A stretch of DNA of 64,000 nucleotides from Oenanthe sinensis (lineage: Eukaryota; Streptophyta; Magnoliopsida; Apiales; Apiaceae). The position numbers and the translations under genes are program-made. Location of the stretch: positions 38,394,501 to 38,458,500 of the forward strand of contig CM053794.1 of the NCBI GenBank assembly GCA_028671895.1, given 5' to 3'. The notes below the pieces were generated by a model, which worked only from the letters and a program-made list of their open reading frames with translations, was not told the origin of the DNA and searched no databases. Below are positions 23,315 through 34,640 of the stretch, one piece after another. Each line of letters begins with the position of its first letter. The first letter of the stretch is position 1.

Positions 23315-26300
23315 TTAAACCAACTCCATTAAAAGAGGGTCGCCCGCTGCCATTATTCTTATAAGCTTTATGAAGTCTTGCTCACTCGAGACATTCCACG
23401 GGTGAACTGCAGGTGCTTCCGGGGAATAAAATGTTGAAGAATTAGAAGGCTGTTTTCGCTTATAAACCATTGAATTGAAGATGGAGTCAAAGTTATCAGA
23501 TGAATCCATTGCTAAAAAGATCACGGGTATTGCGACCTTTTGATGCATATCTAGATGACCAACTAGATTCACAAGATCAATGTAGTCAGCTACAGATCTA
23601 CGAGGTATGTAAAATACCTCAGAACTGCATAATGTAAGGGTCATGTCACTCTTTATTGATCCCTTGTAACTGACTTGGAAGTGAACTGGCATAGTAGCAA
23701 CAACTTTCTTCACCATTTCTGCTTGCTGCACAAACCAATCTGATTTCCCAGAAAGTGGAACAGAACTCCAGGACTTGGACACCTAAAATCAGAGAGTTAG
23801 AGAGAGATAACAGTGGTTTTAAAAAAAAATACTCTGACATGTCAAAAAGTGAGATGTGTAGAAAACCGCGTTAAATTTATTAGCAATATCTACATTACTT
23901 TTGTTTCTGTTGTGATTAAGTTTAGAGCTCACGATATTTCCTATTCAGCACGGTTTCTGAGATTGAGAAACTAATTTCTATTAAAGAAGTGGAAATGTAA
24001 AAAAATGTAATGCAAGGAAACGGGTCAACTGACATAGTTTGCAAATGTAATTGTTCAAGTGTCAAGAAATGACAACCATGATTAGGAAAATAAGAACAGG
24101 GCAGTTTCAAGGTTTAATTACCTTGTTTGTAATCCAGAGCTTAGCCTTGTCTGCTTGTATTAAGTTCCAGTAATTAAGAATAGTATCATCTTGGAGGAAC
24201 AGGAACCCTTCTGCACTAGTAAATCTATTCAATACGTCCGGGAGATGCCTGTAGACAAAATTGATATGGTATCAGACAACATATATGGTAACATGTGTAT
24301 GATCTATGAAGATAAGATAGGCATGAAAGCTTGAGTATAATAAGTGTATACAGCTGTTATGTTACACTGCAACTAATGGTTTCTAGTCACATCATTCATC
24401 TAACAATTAGACCCATATCTTACAATTAGAAGGTATTAGCATCATAACGATCAAAGCTTGCTTCAAATAAAACCATAATTTCAACAAGCAACCTCTTGAT
24501 TTGACACTGATCCTAACCAAGACAAAAAAAAGGTTAAAAGCTGAGTTTTTCTACTAATATACAACACAAAGATAATAAATATTTTAAGCTTTCAGAACCA
24601 GAAAAAAAGGTAAAGAAAAGAAAAGAAGACATATACCAAGGGATTTGCATATCTGATTAATTTTAGTATTTCTAATATTCTATATAAGCTTTACCAGACC
24701 CTCCAAACTACTGATATCACAGCAGCCCGTATGCATTTCTCTTAATCATTAGTGAACATGCTTGATTCCAAAATTCAGCTCCAAGAAAAATATTATGTTA
24801 TCAAAGAACTTTTCCTGATATTTACAACTACATTATATTCCTACTTTGTGTATAGTTTTTAATTTCATTTGGTAGAGACTCGATCTTTTTACTCTAGACA
24901 TATATAAGCCATGTAGAAATTACTTCTTAGGAATTGCGGTTGTGTAATGACTCGTGAACTCTTAATGATCAACATGCATAACAAGTTAAAAACTACTAAA
25001 AAGAAAAAGAAACAATAGCCAACTCCTGCGAACAAAGAAAGTTGCATGTAATTCTAATACTGCAGGTAAAGGGGAAATTACAACTTACTTGTATACATGG
25101 TCAAGCTTGCCTTCTTCAACGGCAAGATCAACATTTTTCTGCTCTGACAAAATAACGACCGACTTAAATATCCTTCCATAAAGCAATCTCCACTCTAAAG
25201 CAGTACGTTCAACAGGGCCAGTACAGAACATTATAAGCACTATATTCCCAAAGTTCTTCCTCCACCTAATTAAATTTCCAATTTCATAATTCACCGTTCC
25301 CCTTTCATCAACTCCAAGATGAACTGACGGTAACTTTTGAGGAATATAGTCTTTCCTATCTCCATGACCGATATTTGCCTGTGGCCTATCCAATTCAAGT
25401 GACATTAGCCTTGGTTGCTTGTACCCAACTGCAATCAAGTCTTGAAGCCAAGCAGCAGTAAACTTTACATCTTTCTCAGACCAAAAACTTTCTTCAGCCA
25501 TTGCAAAACTCAACTCCAAAATTTTCTCAAATAGTCTATGCTTACTCGATCTCCAAGAGATCAAAAACTTAATTAAACGACCAACATTTACATGAAGATC
25601 TTTCTCTTCAGAAAACGGGTAAGCTTCAATTCTGTCATACCTATGTACAGTGGGAGGATATACAACAAGATAGCCACCAATTTCCCACAAAAGTCTCTGC
25701 CCCCAATAACCCCTCAATACATCGGAAGCCATTGAGCTCACGGAAACAGGAAGCATCAGACCCCAAAATGCGGAAGAATGGTAAATGGTATTAAAAGAAT
25801 TAACCGGCGCCATAACACCTTGTGGCAATGCCACTTTCGGGGAACGATCATCAAACCTAATATCAAATCCATCCAAACCCGGCTTTCTGGTAAAATAAAA
25901 TACCGAATCAATATCAGGAAGACCATTCGATATCCCCTGTTGAATAAACTGCTTCCCACCAAACACTTTATTATAATACTGTTCATGACCAATATCACCT
26001 ACATTCTCCAAGGGCAATCCCCTCGGCCAAACCGACCTCTGCCCAAAATGAATATAAGGATTCACAACAGTCCTATTAGGATTCTCACGACTATACTGCA
26101 AAATAACCTCTTGCCTAGCATTTTCACTAACCAAATCCACATCAAAATGCTTACCAAGATCATTACTAATCACCTCACCGCGATCATCAGCATCAAAGAT
26201 CTTTTTGGCACCGTGTTGAATCGCAAACAAATACCCAACAGATTTTCTAACATAAGAACCATAAGGCAAATAATCAACAACCCTAAACCCCAATTTAGCT

Positions 26301-26776
26301 TGTTGGTCAAGAGACAAAAAGATGGTACCTTTCAAGTTCCAATCATCAGGAGTCCTGGAATTCCCAATTGCCAACACTTGCCACCCCTTAATCTTGGCAA
26401 GATTGCCAAGCGAATCAGAAGGGTAACTCGAAACAGACACAACAATCCAATTCTCCGATTGAAAATTAGCAAAAGGGGTTGTTTTATCTTGAATGGGCTC
26501 AATTTTAGTCCAGTCTACATGAGGAAAATGCAAAGTCTTTTCAATGGGCTTGGACTGAGACTGAAAGCAAAGAAGTGCGGCGGAGTCACCAACGTTACGG
26601 AGAAAGAAAAGGGCAGCCACAGTAGCGATGAGGAGGCCAATAGTGAAGATTTTGTAGAGATTATCAGAGACCCAAGTGGAAAAATCAAGTGATTTGGACT
26701 CTGAGAAACGATTTGAATGACGGGTTGGTGATTTAACAGGGTCTCCTTTTGGGATTGGACGATCTTGGACCAACAT
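23315..26776 (-). CDS. STL: STELLO-type Golgi protein (DUF288)
   Basis: Three exons on the minus strand (26776-25089, 24248-24122, 23782-23315) join to 760 residues. STELLO proteins of Arabidopsis (about 770 aa) are Golgi-resident, bind cellulose synthase subunits and promote assembly of the cellulose synthase complex. The N-terminus is cytosolic and basic, with LDFSTW near residue 30. One membrane anchor follows at about 42-60. The lumenal glycosyltransferase-like domain contains a DxD-type FDADD at 194-198 and HFGQRSVWPRGLPLEN. The C-terminal part has EGFLFLQDDT and ends in EQDFIKLIR...MELV. The long frame has an upstream in-frame ATG (26809), but MLVQDR is the family start, so 26776 is preferred. 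Exon junction phases 2 and 0 fit. Whether it corresponds to STL1 or STL2 cannot be told. Confidence 0.93.
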
Positions 26777-28380
26777 TGGATGATTGGATCCAATCTTTAT
26801 ATAAAACAAACACTGTGAAATGAGAAATATACGAGAAATCAGGTCTTTTCTTTCTCTATTCTTCAGAAATTTGATTCTTGTTTCACCGATATTGACTCAA
26901 TTAGAAGCTGATTATATACTTGGTGAGTGTGTCAGTGTGTGTGTGTATATAGATTTGTGTGCATCGGTGAAAGTGAGGTGAAAATAATAAGTAAAGTTGC
27001 CGACAAGTATGGGTATATATGTGTTTCCTTATGCTTCAATGTAACTCTGCTGCCCCGGCCTCTCTTTTAGTTGTGCTCGCGTTGGGCTGGGCTCCACTTT
27101 CTTTTTTCCTCTATTTTTCGCTGTTGCGCTTTCCATTTTTCACTCTTTTATTCTTATTTTTCTCGCGTGAGTCCATTTCATATTAGTGATCTACTTTAAA
27201 ATAAATTGTTTTGAAATAATTGTCTACTTCAACTTTCAGTGTAAAATTTAATATAATTTATATTTTTAAAATCAACTCTATTCCACATATTTCTAATTTA
27301 TATTTTCAAGATCAACTCCATACCATATATTATATTTATTAAATGCAATAAATATTAGTACAACCAATCAATAATAAAATTTCTTAATATGCGTTATTTT
27401 TTGAAAGTGAACTACTAATATGAAACGTAGAAAGTATTATACTAGTATTAGATTAAGATCATGTATGCTTTAATTTTAGGTTATGGAATTAGGTCATCTG
27501 ATATTGTTCTGTTTTAGAAAAAGAGATTTCATATATTTTTGAAAAAAATTGATTTTCAATTTTATAAAAATAAATATACCTTTTAGTATTATTATTATAT
27601 CTCAAATTTTTTTTTTTATTATCTAACAATATTTCTAATTCAGTTCTCGTAATTGACACAGTTTAAATTCGTAGCTGAATTCTTTTAATTGAGATTCAAC
27701 TGGAACATATGGTGGGATTATTAAGAGGGGTACATATTCTTCGTTGAATTATCATTTCCTCAACAAATTCGGATTTAGACTTGTTAGCTACTAACTTTAA
27801 TTGATTTGATATGGACAGAGAGATACTCTGTTTTACTTCACAGATAATTTGCCATAACAGATCTGCTTGCTCTGTTTTATTTTTTTAGAATTGCTTACCC
27901 ATGTTTATTTTTATTGCAAGATAGAACTCCCCGAGTCTCTGTCCAATAGTCTGTGGTGTATAAAATCGGTTATTTACATTCCGACCATCGAAATTAACAC
28001 GAAAATACACACTCACCGCATTTGTTTAAAAATAGGCAAACCGACCATTTAAGTTTGTAAAATTATACTAACCCACAATTTTCAGCCTTGAACCTGGAGA
28101 GTGTGGCTTACCCTCCGGCGAAAGAGAGTTAATGGAATATAAAGAAAATATTGAACACATAAAATATGCTAAAATATACACTTTTCATATGAACACAAAA
28201 ATATGCTAAAAATACACAAGTATGTTAAAACATGTATTAAACGAAAAATGGCAATTGAACTCTACAATCAGTGACACTTGAACCATCAAAATATGCAGAA
28301 ATATTTTCATCAACCATAAATAAATAATCCAAAAGCCTTAAAAACATTCCTAAACATAAACAAATAATCCAAATTTCAAA
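26777..28380. other. STELLO promoter side and AT-rich spacer
   Basis: Just upstream of the STELLO start lies a (GT)n tract (26931-26946). It is followed by AT-rich spacer holding one MITE (27176-27425). No coding sequence recognised. Confidence 0.6.
27176..27425. mobile_element. 250-bp MITE, mariner-like
   Basis: The first 22 bases (TTTCATATTAGTGATCTACTTT) and the reverse complement of the last 12 to 22 bases match closely (TTTCATATTAG, then TAGTTCACTTT). The interior is AT-rich and has no coding capacity. The outermost CTCCCT-type ends are eroded, so the superfamily is a guess. Confidence 0.6.
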
Positions 28381-28412
28381 ATCATGAATAAAAACAAGTT
28401 TAAAATTCATAA

Positions 28413-28692
28413 TCAACAGTCTATCTTCTTCTTGCGAGGTCTTCCCCTTCCTCTCTTGATCTTGTTTTCCGGCCGGCTAATTTGAACATTTTTTCGAGGC
28501 CTTCCCCTTCCTCGTTTTACAACCTCAGTGTCTCTTGTTGGTGCAGGCAATCCAATCACCACTCTTTTTCTTGTATCAGGAGCTGCTTCATCTTCCGAAG
28601 AGGTCACCAAATTGACAAAGTCAATGACTTGAACAGAATCCTCGTCACTGAAGTGGCTATGAAAAAAATCCTCATCGGTAGAGCCTGCACAC
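28413..28692 (-). pseudogene. AT-hook protein exon (two AT-hooks), gene structure incomplete
   Basis: An open exon of about 90 codons encodes an acidic stretch (STDEDFF..DEDSVQVIDF..SSEDEAAP) followed by two AT-hook motifs. Each motif is KRGRGRPRK, about 19 residues apart, and the exon ends KKKIDC-stop. AT-hooks bind the minor groove of AT-rich DNA, so the fragment looks nuclear. The exon starts at a GTGTGCAG acceptor whose preceding 29 bp are duplicated (28664-28721), giving two acceptors in different frames. No upstream coding exon with a compatible phase could be joined. The nearest upstream conserved piece is an unrelated ENTH/VHS fragment ending in a stop. Telo-box and G-box motifs near 30.7-30.9 kb suggest a promoter for this strand. 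I call it a probable pseudogene or chimera. A functional short-exon gene is possible. Confidence 0.45.
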
Positions 28693-28721
28693 AAAAATCC
28701 TCATCAGTAGAGCCTGCACAC
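28664..28721 (-). repeat. 29-bp tandem duplication containing a 3' splice site
   Basis: 28664-28692 and 28693-28721 are identical except for one base (cggtag versus cagtag). On the minus strand each copy carries GTGTGCAG|GCTCTAC, so the acceptor and the first codons of the AT-hook exon are doubled. 29 is not a multiple of 3, so only the copy nearer the exon keeps the AT-hook frame. Confidence 0.9.
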
Positions 28722-28729
28722 AGAATCAA

Positions 28730-28816
28730 CTAGCATATGGCCACTGAATTTCTTTGCAATTCCCTCCTAAACTCCACCCCAGACTTTGCCTCAGAATATT
28801 TGATCAGTCTCAACGC
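28730..28816 (-). pseudogene. ENTH/VHS-domain exon fragment, MTV1-like
   Basis: After a TTTTTGTGTGCAG acceptor, 28 codons read ALRLIKYSEAKSGVEFRREL and eight more residues, then a TAG. This matches the second helical stretch of the plant ENTH/VHS protein MTV1 (clathrin-coat associated, trans-Golgi to vacuole transport), where an exon also begins at the same Ala. Only this piece is present. The conserved continuation of the domain is missing and no donor of suitable phase precedes the stop. It is best read as a captured or decayed exon. The acceptor context is the same as that of the neighbouring AT-hook exon. Confidence 0.55.
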
Positions 28817-29800
28817 CTGCACACAAAAATAAATATAAAATTAAGCGAAAATTTGTTTTAAAAGAGCAGCATTTTTTTCCTACTTGTAAAAAACCTGCCT
28901 AGCTCTAGTAAATTAAAACCAATCAACCAATATGTACTCCTTGAAAAGGCTCTTCAACTAAAACGTATGGATGCATATCCAAATTAACAGTCCACAAGTT
29001 GCACTAGTTTAAATCAAATCTTAAAATCAACCATAATAGTGCTTTTGAAGGCCTTATATATTGGTATGTCAACGGAATAAGCTAATGTGTTGGGTTAATT
29101 CTTACTTTTTATTTGCTTATTAGATGAAATTAGTTAATAACTACACACCCACGAATTATTCTCCACAATTCTAGACTGGAAGAAATAAAATACTTGAAAT
29201 TTATATTAATCAGTCCTTTCATGTGAATGACACTCTATTTACTTTACTATACTATTTGTGCAATCCAAGGTTGCATTAAGAAAAAAAAAAGGGACTAGCC
29301 CAAAGAGATATCAAGATGTAGTTGCCAATTTTTTTTTTAAATAAACAGTGATCATTTGAAGGAACATTACCATTAATCTTGAGCAAAAGATTTTTGTAGA
29401 AGACACTCAGACGTGCAATCATGTTAAAGTTGAGCCAAGAAAATACAAATTTATCATATAAACTTAACTTCCTAAAGGAACAACTCTCTTCCCTTGAACT
29501 AATAGGAATTGGTTACTCTCACAACTATATTACATAGATATGGATTGAACACAAGGTTAATAGATTCATATTTAACTTTGGTCAACGGATTTCATTAGTT
29601 AGCAAGTAAATACTTGCTACCGGAGCTAGTGAGCCATTTGTATTTTAGGGAAAATAGTCGACCAGGTCACAACAAAGAAATAATACAAGAAGTCTGAAAA
29701 GAAGATAACATTTGCTTAATGTAATTTTTTAATAAGAATTACTAAACTTGCATCAAAACTCAAAAAGTGAAACAAACTCACAAGCGATAGTGAAGCTGAC

Positions 29801-29850
29801 CTTTGAAAACGTAATTGCCAGGTCATCCACATCAGAGAGAGACCCTATAC
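29801..29850 (-). other. Possible 50-nt exon of the 28-31 kb minus-strand locus
   Basis: Flanked by GAATCAG (acceptor) and AAG|GTCAGC (donor). In the phase-1-in, phase-0-out reading it encodes IGSLSDVDDLAITFSK, whose outgoing phase fits the ENTH-like fragment. No family is recognised. It could be a chance open stretch. Confidence 0.3.
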
Positions 29851-30704
29851 CTGATTCCTGGCCAAATTTGAAGGAAAAAAGAAGCATTAGTAACAAGGTA
29901 AGTGATTGGGTAGCCTTAAAAGAGTTATTGAGAATCACAGCAAATGAACACCTACATTTCAGGGAGGGAACTAGCATACATATGTTTGCAGAGAAAAAAG
30001 GAGCATGTGAGAAAAATGATTGAATTCATCTCTCAAAAATATGAAAAACTAATTCCTCATAAAAAAAAACAAAATTTCTCAAATGTCTTTTAAGCTACTA
30101 TGATCTGCTCATCTCAACACTACATCTAAATGAAATACACCAAAATGAGGCAACACTTGGAGAACCATATTTTGATACCCAGATTACGGTAAATAGTCAT
30201 ACCATGCCTATCAATTCACCATACAACCCCAACAATTCACCATACAACCCCAAAAGAACCCAAATTTATCACCAAACAGCTCAATCAAACCCCACAATTA
30301 TAATCAAACAATCAAGCTAAAAAACATACAAAAATATAAAAAGAACTAATCTGAGTCAATAAAACCACAATTCTCATACATACAGATACTATACATACCT
30401 TTTGTTTATGTAACCAACTGCAGGGTGGGTTACCTCTCCGAAACTAGTAAACGGACTCGGAATGAAAGAATCATCAACAACTTGAGCATAAATATGAAAA
30501 ATCATGATTTTATATATGAAACAGAACTGATAAAATAAGGATAAGAATGTCAAAATTAACAGGACATTGAATTGAAAGACGTGTGCAGAAAGGAAATACT
30601 GAGAAATGAAGAACGAGTTACAGAGAACTGAAAAGTAAAATGAAAAATAACATTGTTCATCAAGTCTGCATTCTATCTCTATTCCTCTCCTATTAGTAGC
30701 CAAT

Positions 30705-30900
30705 AGCAAGACACGTGTCCAAGCGTTACTGGCTACTGCTTCATTCTGTTAAAAGCACAGGATCCCATGTTGGTGCTTGTTACACGTGAATAACAATAAC
30801 TAATTAGAGAGGGGGAGAATGAGAGAGATGAACGAGGGAGAGGGAGAACGAGCGAGAGACTGAGAGAGATTAGGGTTTATGAGAGGGGGAATTGAGTTGG
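30705..30900 (-). promoter_or_regulatory. Candidate promoter/leader with telo-box and two G-boxes
   Basis: On the minus strand there is AAACCCTAA (30871-30879) next to a long CT-rich tract (30805-30870). CACGTG follows at 30783-30788 and 30713-30718, the latter inside palindromic GACACGTGTC. Telo-box plus CT-rich leader is typical of plant housekeeping 5' ends. It probably belongs to the decayed locus to the left. Confidence 0.4.
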
Positions 30901-32600
30901 GGGAATTTTAATTGATTTGGGTAACTGAGCACAACTGATCCCCAGTCGCATAATTGGCAAGTAAAAGACCCAAATCGCATAATTATATTTAAAATTAGTC
31001 CACCGGCCCATAATAGGAGGACTGGACCGGACGTTTTTAAATAAATGTGACGAGCGTGTATTTTCGTGATCAGAGGGTAAATAACCCGTATATAAATTAC
31101 TGTATAAAGAACTGAAACATGATGGTGGCTGGTGGGTCATGTAGCTAGCTTCTCTTGGACTTTACAACACCTAATAAATCAACTTTGGTCTCCTTTCTAT
31201 TAGAGTAAAATATTTTGTGATTGGCCCGATGCTTAAGTTTTATATGGCCTCAAGTTTTATAAATAAAAAAAAAAACTTTTAAGTTCTCGTAAACTTTAGT
31301 GCATTTTTTGTAAATTGGTCAGAGCTCTAACTTGTTATCTTATATCATCCTAAAATTAAGATTCGGGGGAGATGGCAATTAAAATTACGGGGGAGATGGG
31401 CTCGTGAATAGCAATTTCATGAGATTTGACACAAATTTATAATTATTCATTTAAATTTGGTTTAGATTTGAATTAGAAATCTTAATGAATATTAATATTA
31501 ATATTTAATTTAATTCAATTCCATTCAAATAGATACCAAATTAATCGCTTTAGTATATTTAAATTCGAACCCGTAGTAATTTACTCATGTTCGACTCGAC
31601 TCAAGTTCGAATATTAACATTCATATTTAATTCGAGTAAATACCAAAACTACTATTTTTAGTATATATGAACTCGAATCTGTAATAGTTTTATAAAATTA
31701 AGAATATTTGAATAATTATTTACTAAAAACTAAAATATGATTGTCATATAGATTATTATTTTAATATATATATATATATATAATTTAGGAATTTGAGTCG
31801 ATTACATATAAAAAATATGTATTCGAGTACTTTAAAATTATTCAAATTACTTAAAATAGATATGATTGAATATTAAAGTGGTTGAATTGGTTTAGTATTC
31901 ATTCGAATTATAAAATAAAATTTGAATTCATTTATTTTTATACAAATATAATTATATTCATTTTTAATAAATTAAACCCGAATTATTCGGATTCGGACCC
32001 TTGACCTAGGATTCTTTCCTAAAAGAAAAAAAAACAAGGAAACACTTGATGCCGCAAACTTGTTAGTATTCGCGAGAAGTATTTACTCAATTATTAGTGT
32101 TTAGCAGTGTTCTAAAAATTTCTAGTTTTTTTTATTTTTTTTTGATTATTTCTCAATTGTTTTTATAACATTATATTAATATAATTTTTAAAATTCAATT
32201 AAATTTTATAAATTATTTTTAAATAATATGTTTCATAGTAAATTATATTAATATATTAAATATTATTAAAATATTCAATTATTATTCCGTGATCAGTATT
32301 TCAATCAATTAATTCTGATTTTCGATTTTTAGAAATACGATCTTCATTGTTTTTTTCCAGTATTAACTTGTTAGTAAATTAAATAAATTAAAATACTAAT
32401 TTCAGCTCATTTTGGGGTGACTAGTCCAATACGGAAGTAGCTAATTAATCACACCATCAAAAAATCGAACTGTCACACAAGCATTTAAAAATTAAAACAA
32501 AAGGTCTTACTAGTGTTTCTCTTTAAATAAACAAATTAAGAATATAATTAGTTACAGTTTGGGAAAATTTCAAATTTGTGAAAACATCCCGCCATCAACA
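30900..32600. other. Intergenic spacer
   Basis: AT-rich sequence with degenerate repeats near 31400-32010 (multiple cgaat/attcgaa words). No coding region or intact mobile element seen. Confidence 0.55.
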
Positions 32601-32615
32601 AAAGAGAAAAACAAA

Positions 32616-34640
32616 ATGGAAGCATCGTCATCATCAACAACATCATTTCCATGTCAAGTAGAACGAACAGTAGCATCTGCTCTTCTTCTTCTCTCAACTC
32701 CTACTTCAATCTCTTCTTCTACTTCTAGGTCATTTTAATCACTCCTCCTCATTTATATTTCATCTCTGTTTTTTTAAATTTACGTAGCTTTGATATCACG
32801 AGCTTGTTGATTTGAATTTCTCTAGTTATACTAACACGAGCTTGTTAATTTGTGTTTTTTTTTAATTTATGTAGCTATGATGAGACGAGCTTGTTGATTT
32901 GTGTTTTTTTTGAATTTCTGTAGTTATGATAACAACATGAGTTTGCTCGTGGCTTCTTCGAAATCGTACGATTCGAGTTCGAGCGTGATGACGATCGGAG
33001 AAGCTTCTTCTTCTGCAAATCTTCAACGGCTCCGTGTTCATGAGTCTCCGATGAAGCTTAAGGTCATCGATTATCGTAGCTTAATTTTTGGGAGTTATCT
33101 TCGTAATTGATATTGTTTGTTTGAATTTCTGATGGTTTGATGTGTTTATATATTTGTTTTAGCTGTAATTTTAGGCCTAATGTGATTGGATCAACGTGCT
33201 CTGTATATATTTTGAATTTGAGATAATGATGTGAATCTCAAATTGACTTGGATAATATTCTGTTTGAATCGATCATTGAATTTTGAGAGTTATTTTTATA
33301 ATTGATCTTGCCTGTTCAGATTCCTGATGATTTGATATGTTTGTTTTATTAGTTTTAGCTGAACATGTTTGCCTGATTTGCTTGGATCAACGTATATTGT
33401 TTTCTGAATTTGAGACGAAGCTCTGAATCTCAATGAATTGGATTGTGTTCTGTTTGATTGAATATCTCGACTTAATTTGAGAGTCATCTTCATAGTTGAT
33501 CCTGTTTGTTTGGATTCCTGATAATTTAATAAGTTATTACTAGTTAAAATGATTTTTATTTTTGTGTATGTGCTTGGATCAACGTGCTCTGCATATGTAT
33601 TGAACTTGAGATGTAAATAGTGTTCTGTTTTCTGAATGTCATTGCTCAATTTAGTTTTTAACTTGATAGTATCAGCGAATTGTCATTTGAATATGTTTGT
33701 TTAACATTTTGAATGTGAGTTATGTATATGAAACTACAGCAACTATTGCTACTACATGCTCCAGGATTTTGATTTGTTATAGGGCTTAAACGACATCAAT
33801 TTCTAGCTTTGAGATTCTCACCCTGCAAATTTCTCATACAGATCCTCTTTTATTGACAAGTACTATATATGTATTCCACTTTAATGTTCTGCTCTAATCT
33901 AATCCTCAGTTGAATTGCTGACTGACCTGCAGAGTAAATATTAATTTTCTCAGTCTTCCTTCAATTGTATATCAGACTGAAGGCATGTTTATGTTCTTAA
34001 ATGAAACTTCAATTTGGATTTGCAGGTTATGAGAAAGAGGCGGTCTAAGAATTATCGAATTTCTGATTGCCGAAAAGCAAGTTCAGGCAAGTTGGCAACA
34101 CTTTCATGGGGATCCGAGACAAAGAGTGAGGTATCGTCGTGTTTGTCAAGTACCACCAGCACCTCAATTTCCTCTGTGCAGACCTGCAAAACTACAGCAA
34201 AAAGCAATGTAGTCAGAACACCTCACCTGCACAGACGCGCTGGCTCTATCATGAATCTATTGGCTGATCGTGGTGGCATTTCTGAAGTTAGGATCCGTCA
34301 GTTACTTGGTGACAGCCCTGATACCAGCAAAGCCCTAAGAATGTCAGATATCCTTTCTCACTCTATAGACAAACATTCTGCAAGACATGCTTTATAAAAA
34401 AGACATGTTTGATATTTTGCCTGTGCTGCAGGTTAGTTAAACAAGCTGCGGTGAAGAGGTCTGGAGCTGGTGGTCGATCTGACCCTTATACTTACATGGT
34501 AATTACTATCACTTCTACTGCTACCAATATGTATCACAATACCTGTAATCTCAAGTCAATTTTATGCAATGTTTAAGTTTCTGTTAACTTATTATTTCAT
34601 AATAATTTATATGTGTCTGTTTTGGTTGCAGCTAGCATGA
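32616..34640 (+). CDS. Small plant protein with C-terminal helix-turn-helix-like domain
   Basis: Five exons (32616-32728, 32924-33062, 34026-34342, 34432-34498, 34632-34640) join to 214 residues. The last exon contributes only two codons before the stop. The N-terminal half is Ser-rich and low-complexity. Residues 86-93 (MRKRRSKN) look like a nuclear localisation signal. Residues about 154-212 (from RRAGSIMNLLADRGGISEVR to GGRSDPYTYM) form a conserved-looking compact domain with the spacing of a small winged or three-helix HTH. I recognise it as a conserved plant family of unknown function, but not by name. DNA binding is inference. The junction phases (2, 0, 2, 0) are all consistent. Introns 1 and 2 contain unusual tandem repeats. 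Confidence 0.75.
32798..32901. repeat. Thrice-repeated acceptor-like segment in intron 1
   Basis: ACGAGCTTGTTGATTTG (one copy with TTAATTTG) occurs at 32798-32814, 32836-32852 and 32885-32901. Each is followed by a pyrimidine-rich or T-rich run and a TAG with TTAT or CTAT. Only the third leads to the inferred splice acceptor (32922-32923). Confidence 0.8.
33084..33660. repeat. About 190-bp tandem repeat, three diverged copies, in intron 2
   Basis: GGATCAACGT recurs at about 33188, 33383 and 33573. A GAGTTATCTTCATAATTGAT-like word recurs at about 33091, 33285 and 33480. The period is therefore about 190-195 bp, and the array starts almost at the donor of intron 2. Confidence 0.75.

Noticed and set aside
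25778..26692. 304-codon plus-strand frame
   Set aside because: It is antisense to the first STELLO exon, low-complexity in composition (Ile/Asn/Arg-rich), and has no domain. It is a shadow of a real coding exon.
30389..30709. 106-codon minus-strand frame as first exon of the AT-hook locus
   Set aside because: T-rich hydrophobic translation. Its donor phase gives a stop when joined to the next candidate exon at 29850.
32798..33660. CRISPR-like spaced repeats
   Set aside because: The repeats are diverged, irregularly spaced and intronic in a plant gene. There are no cas genes and the context is eukaryotic.
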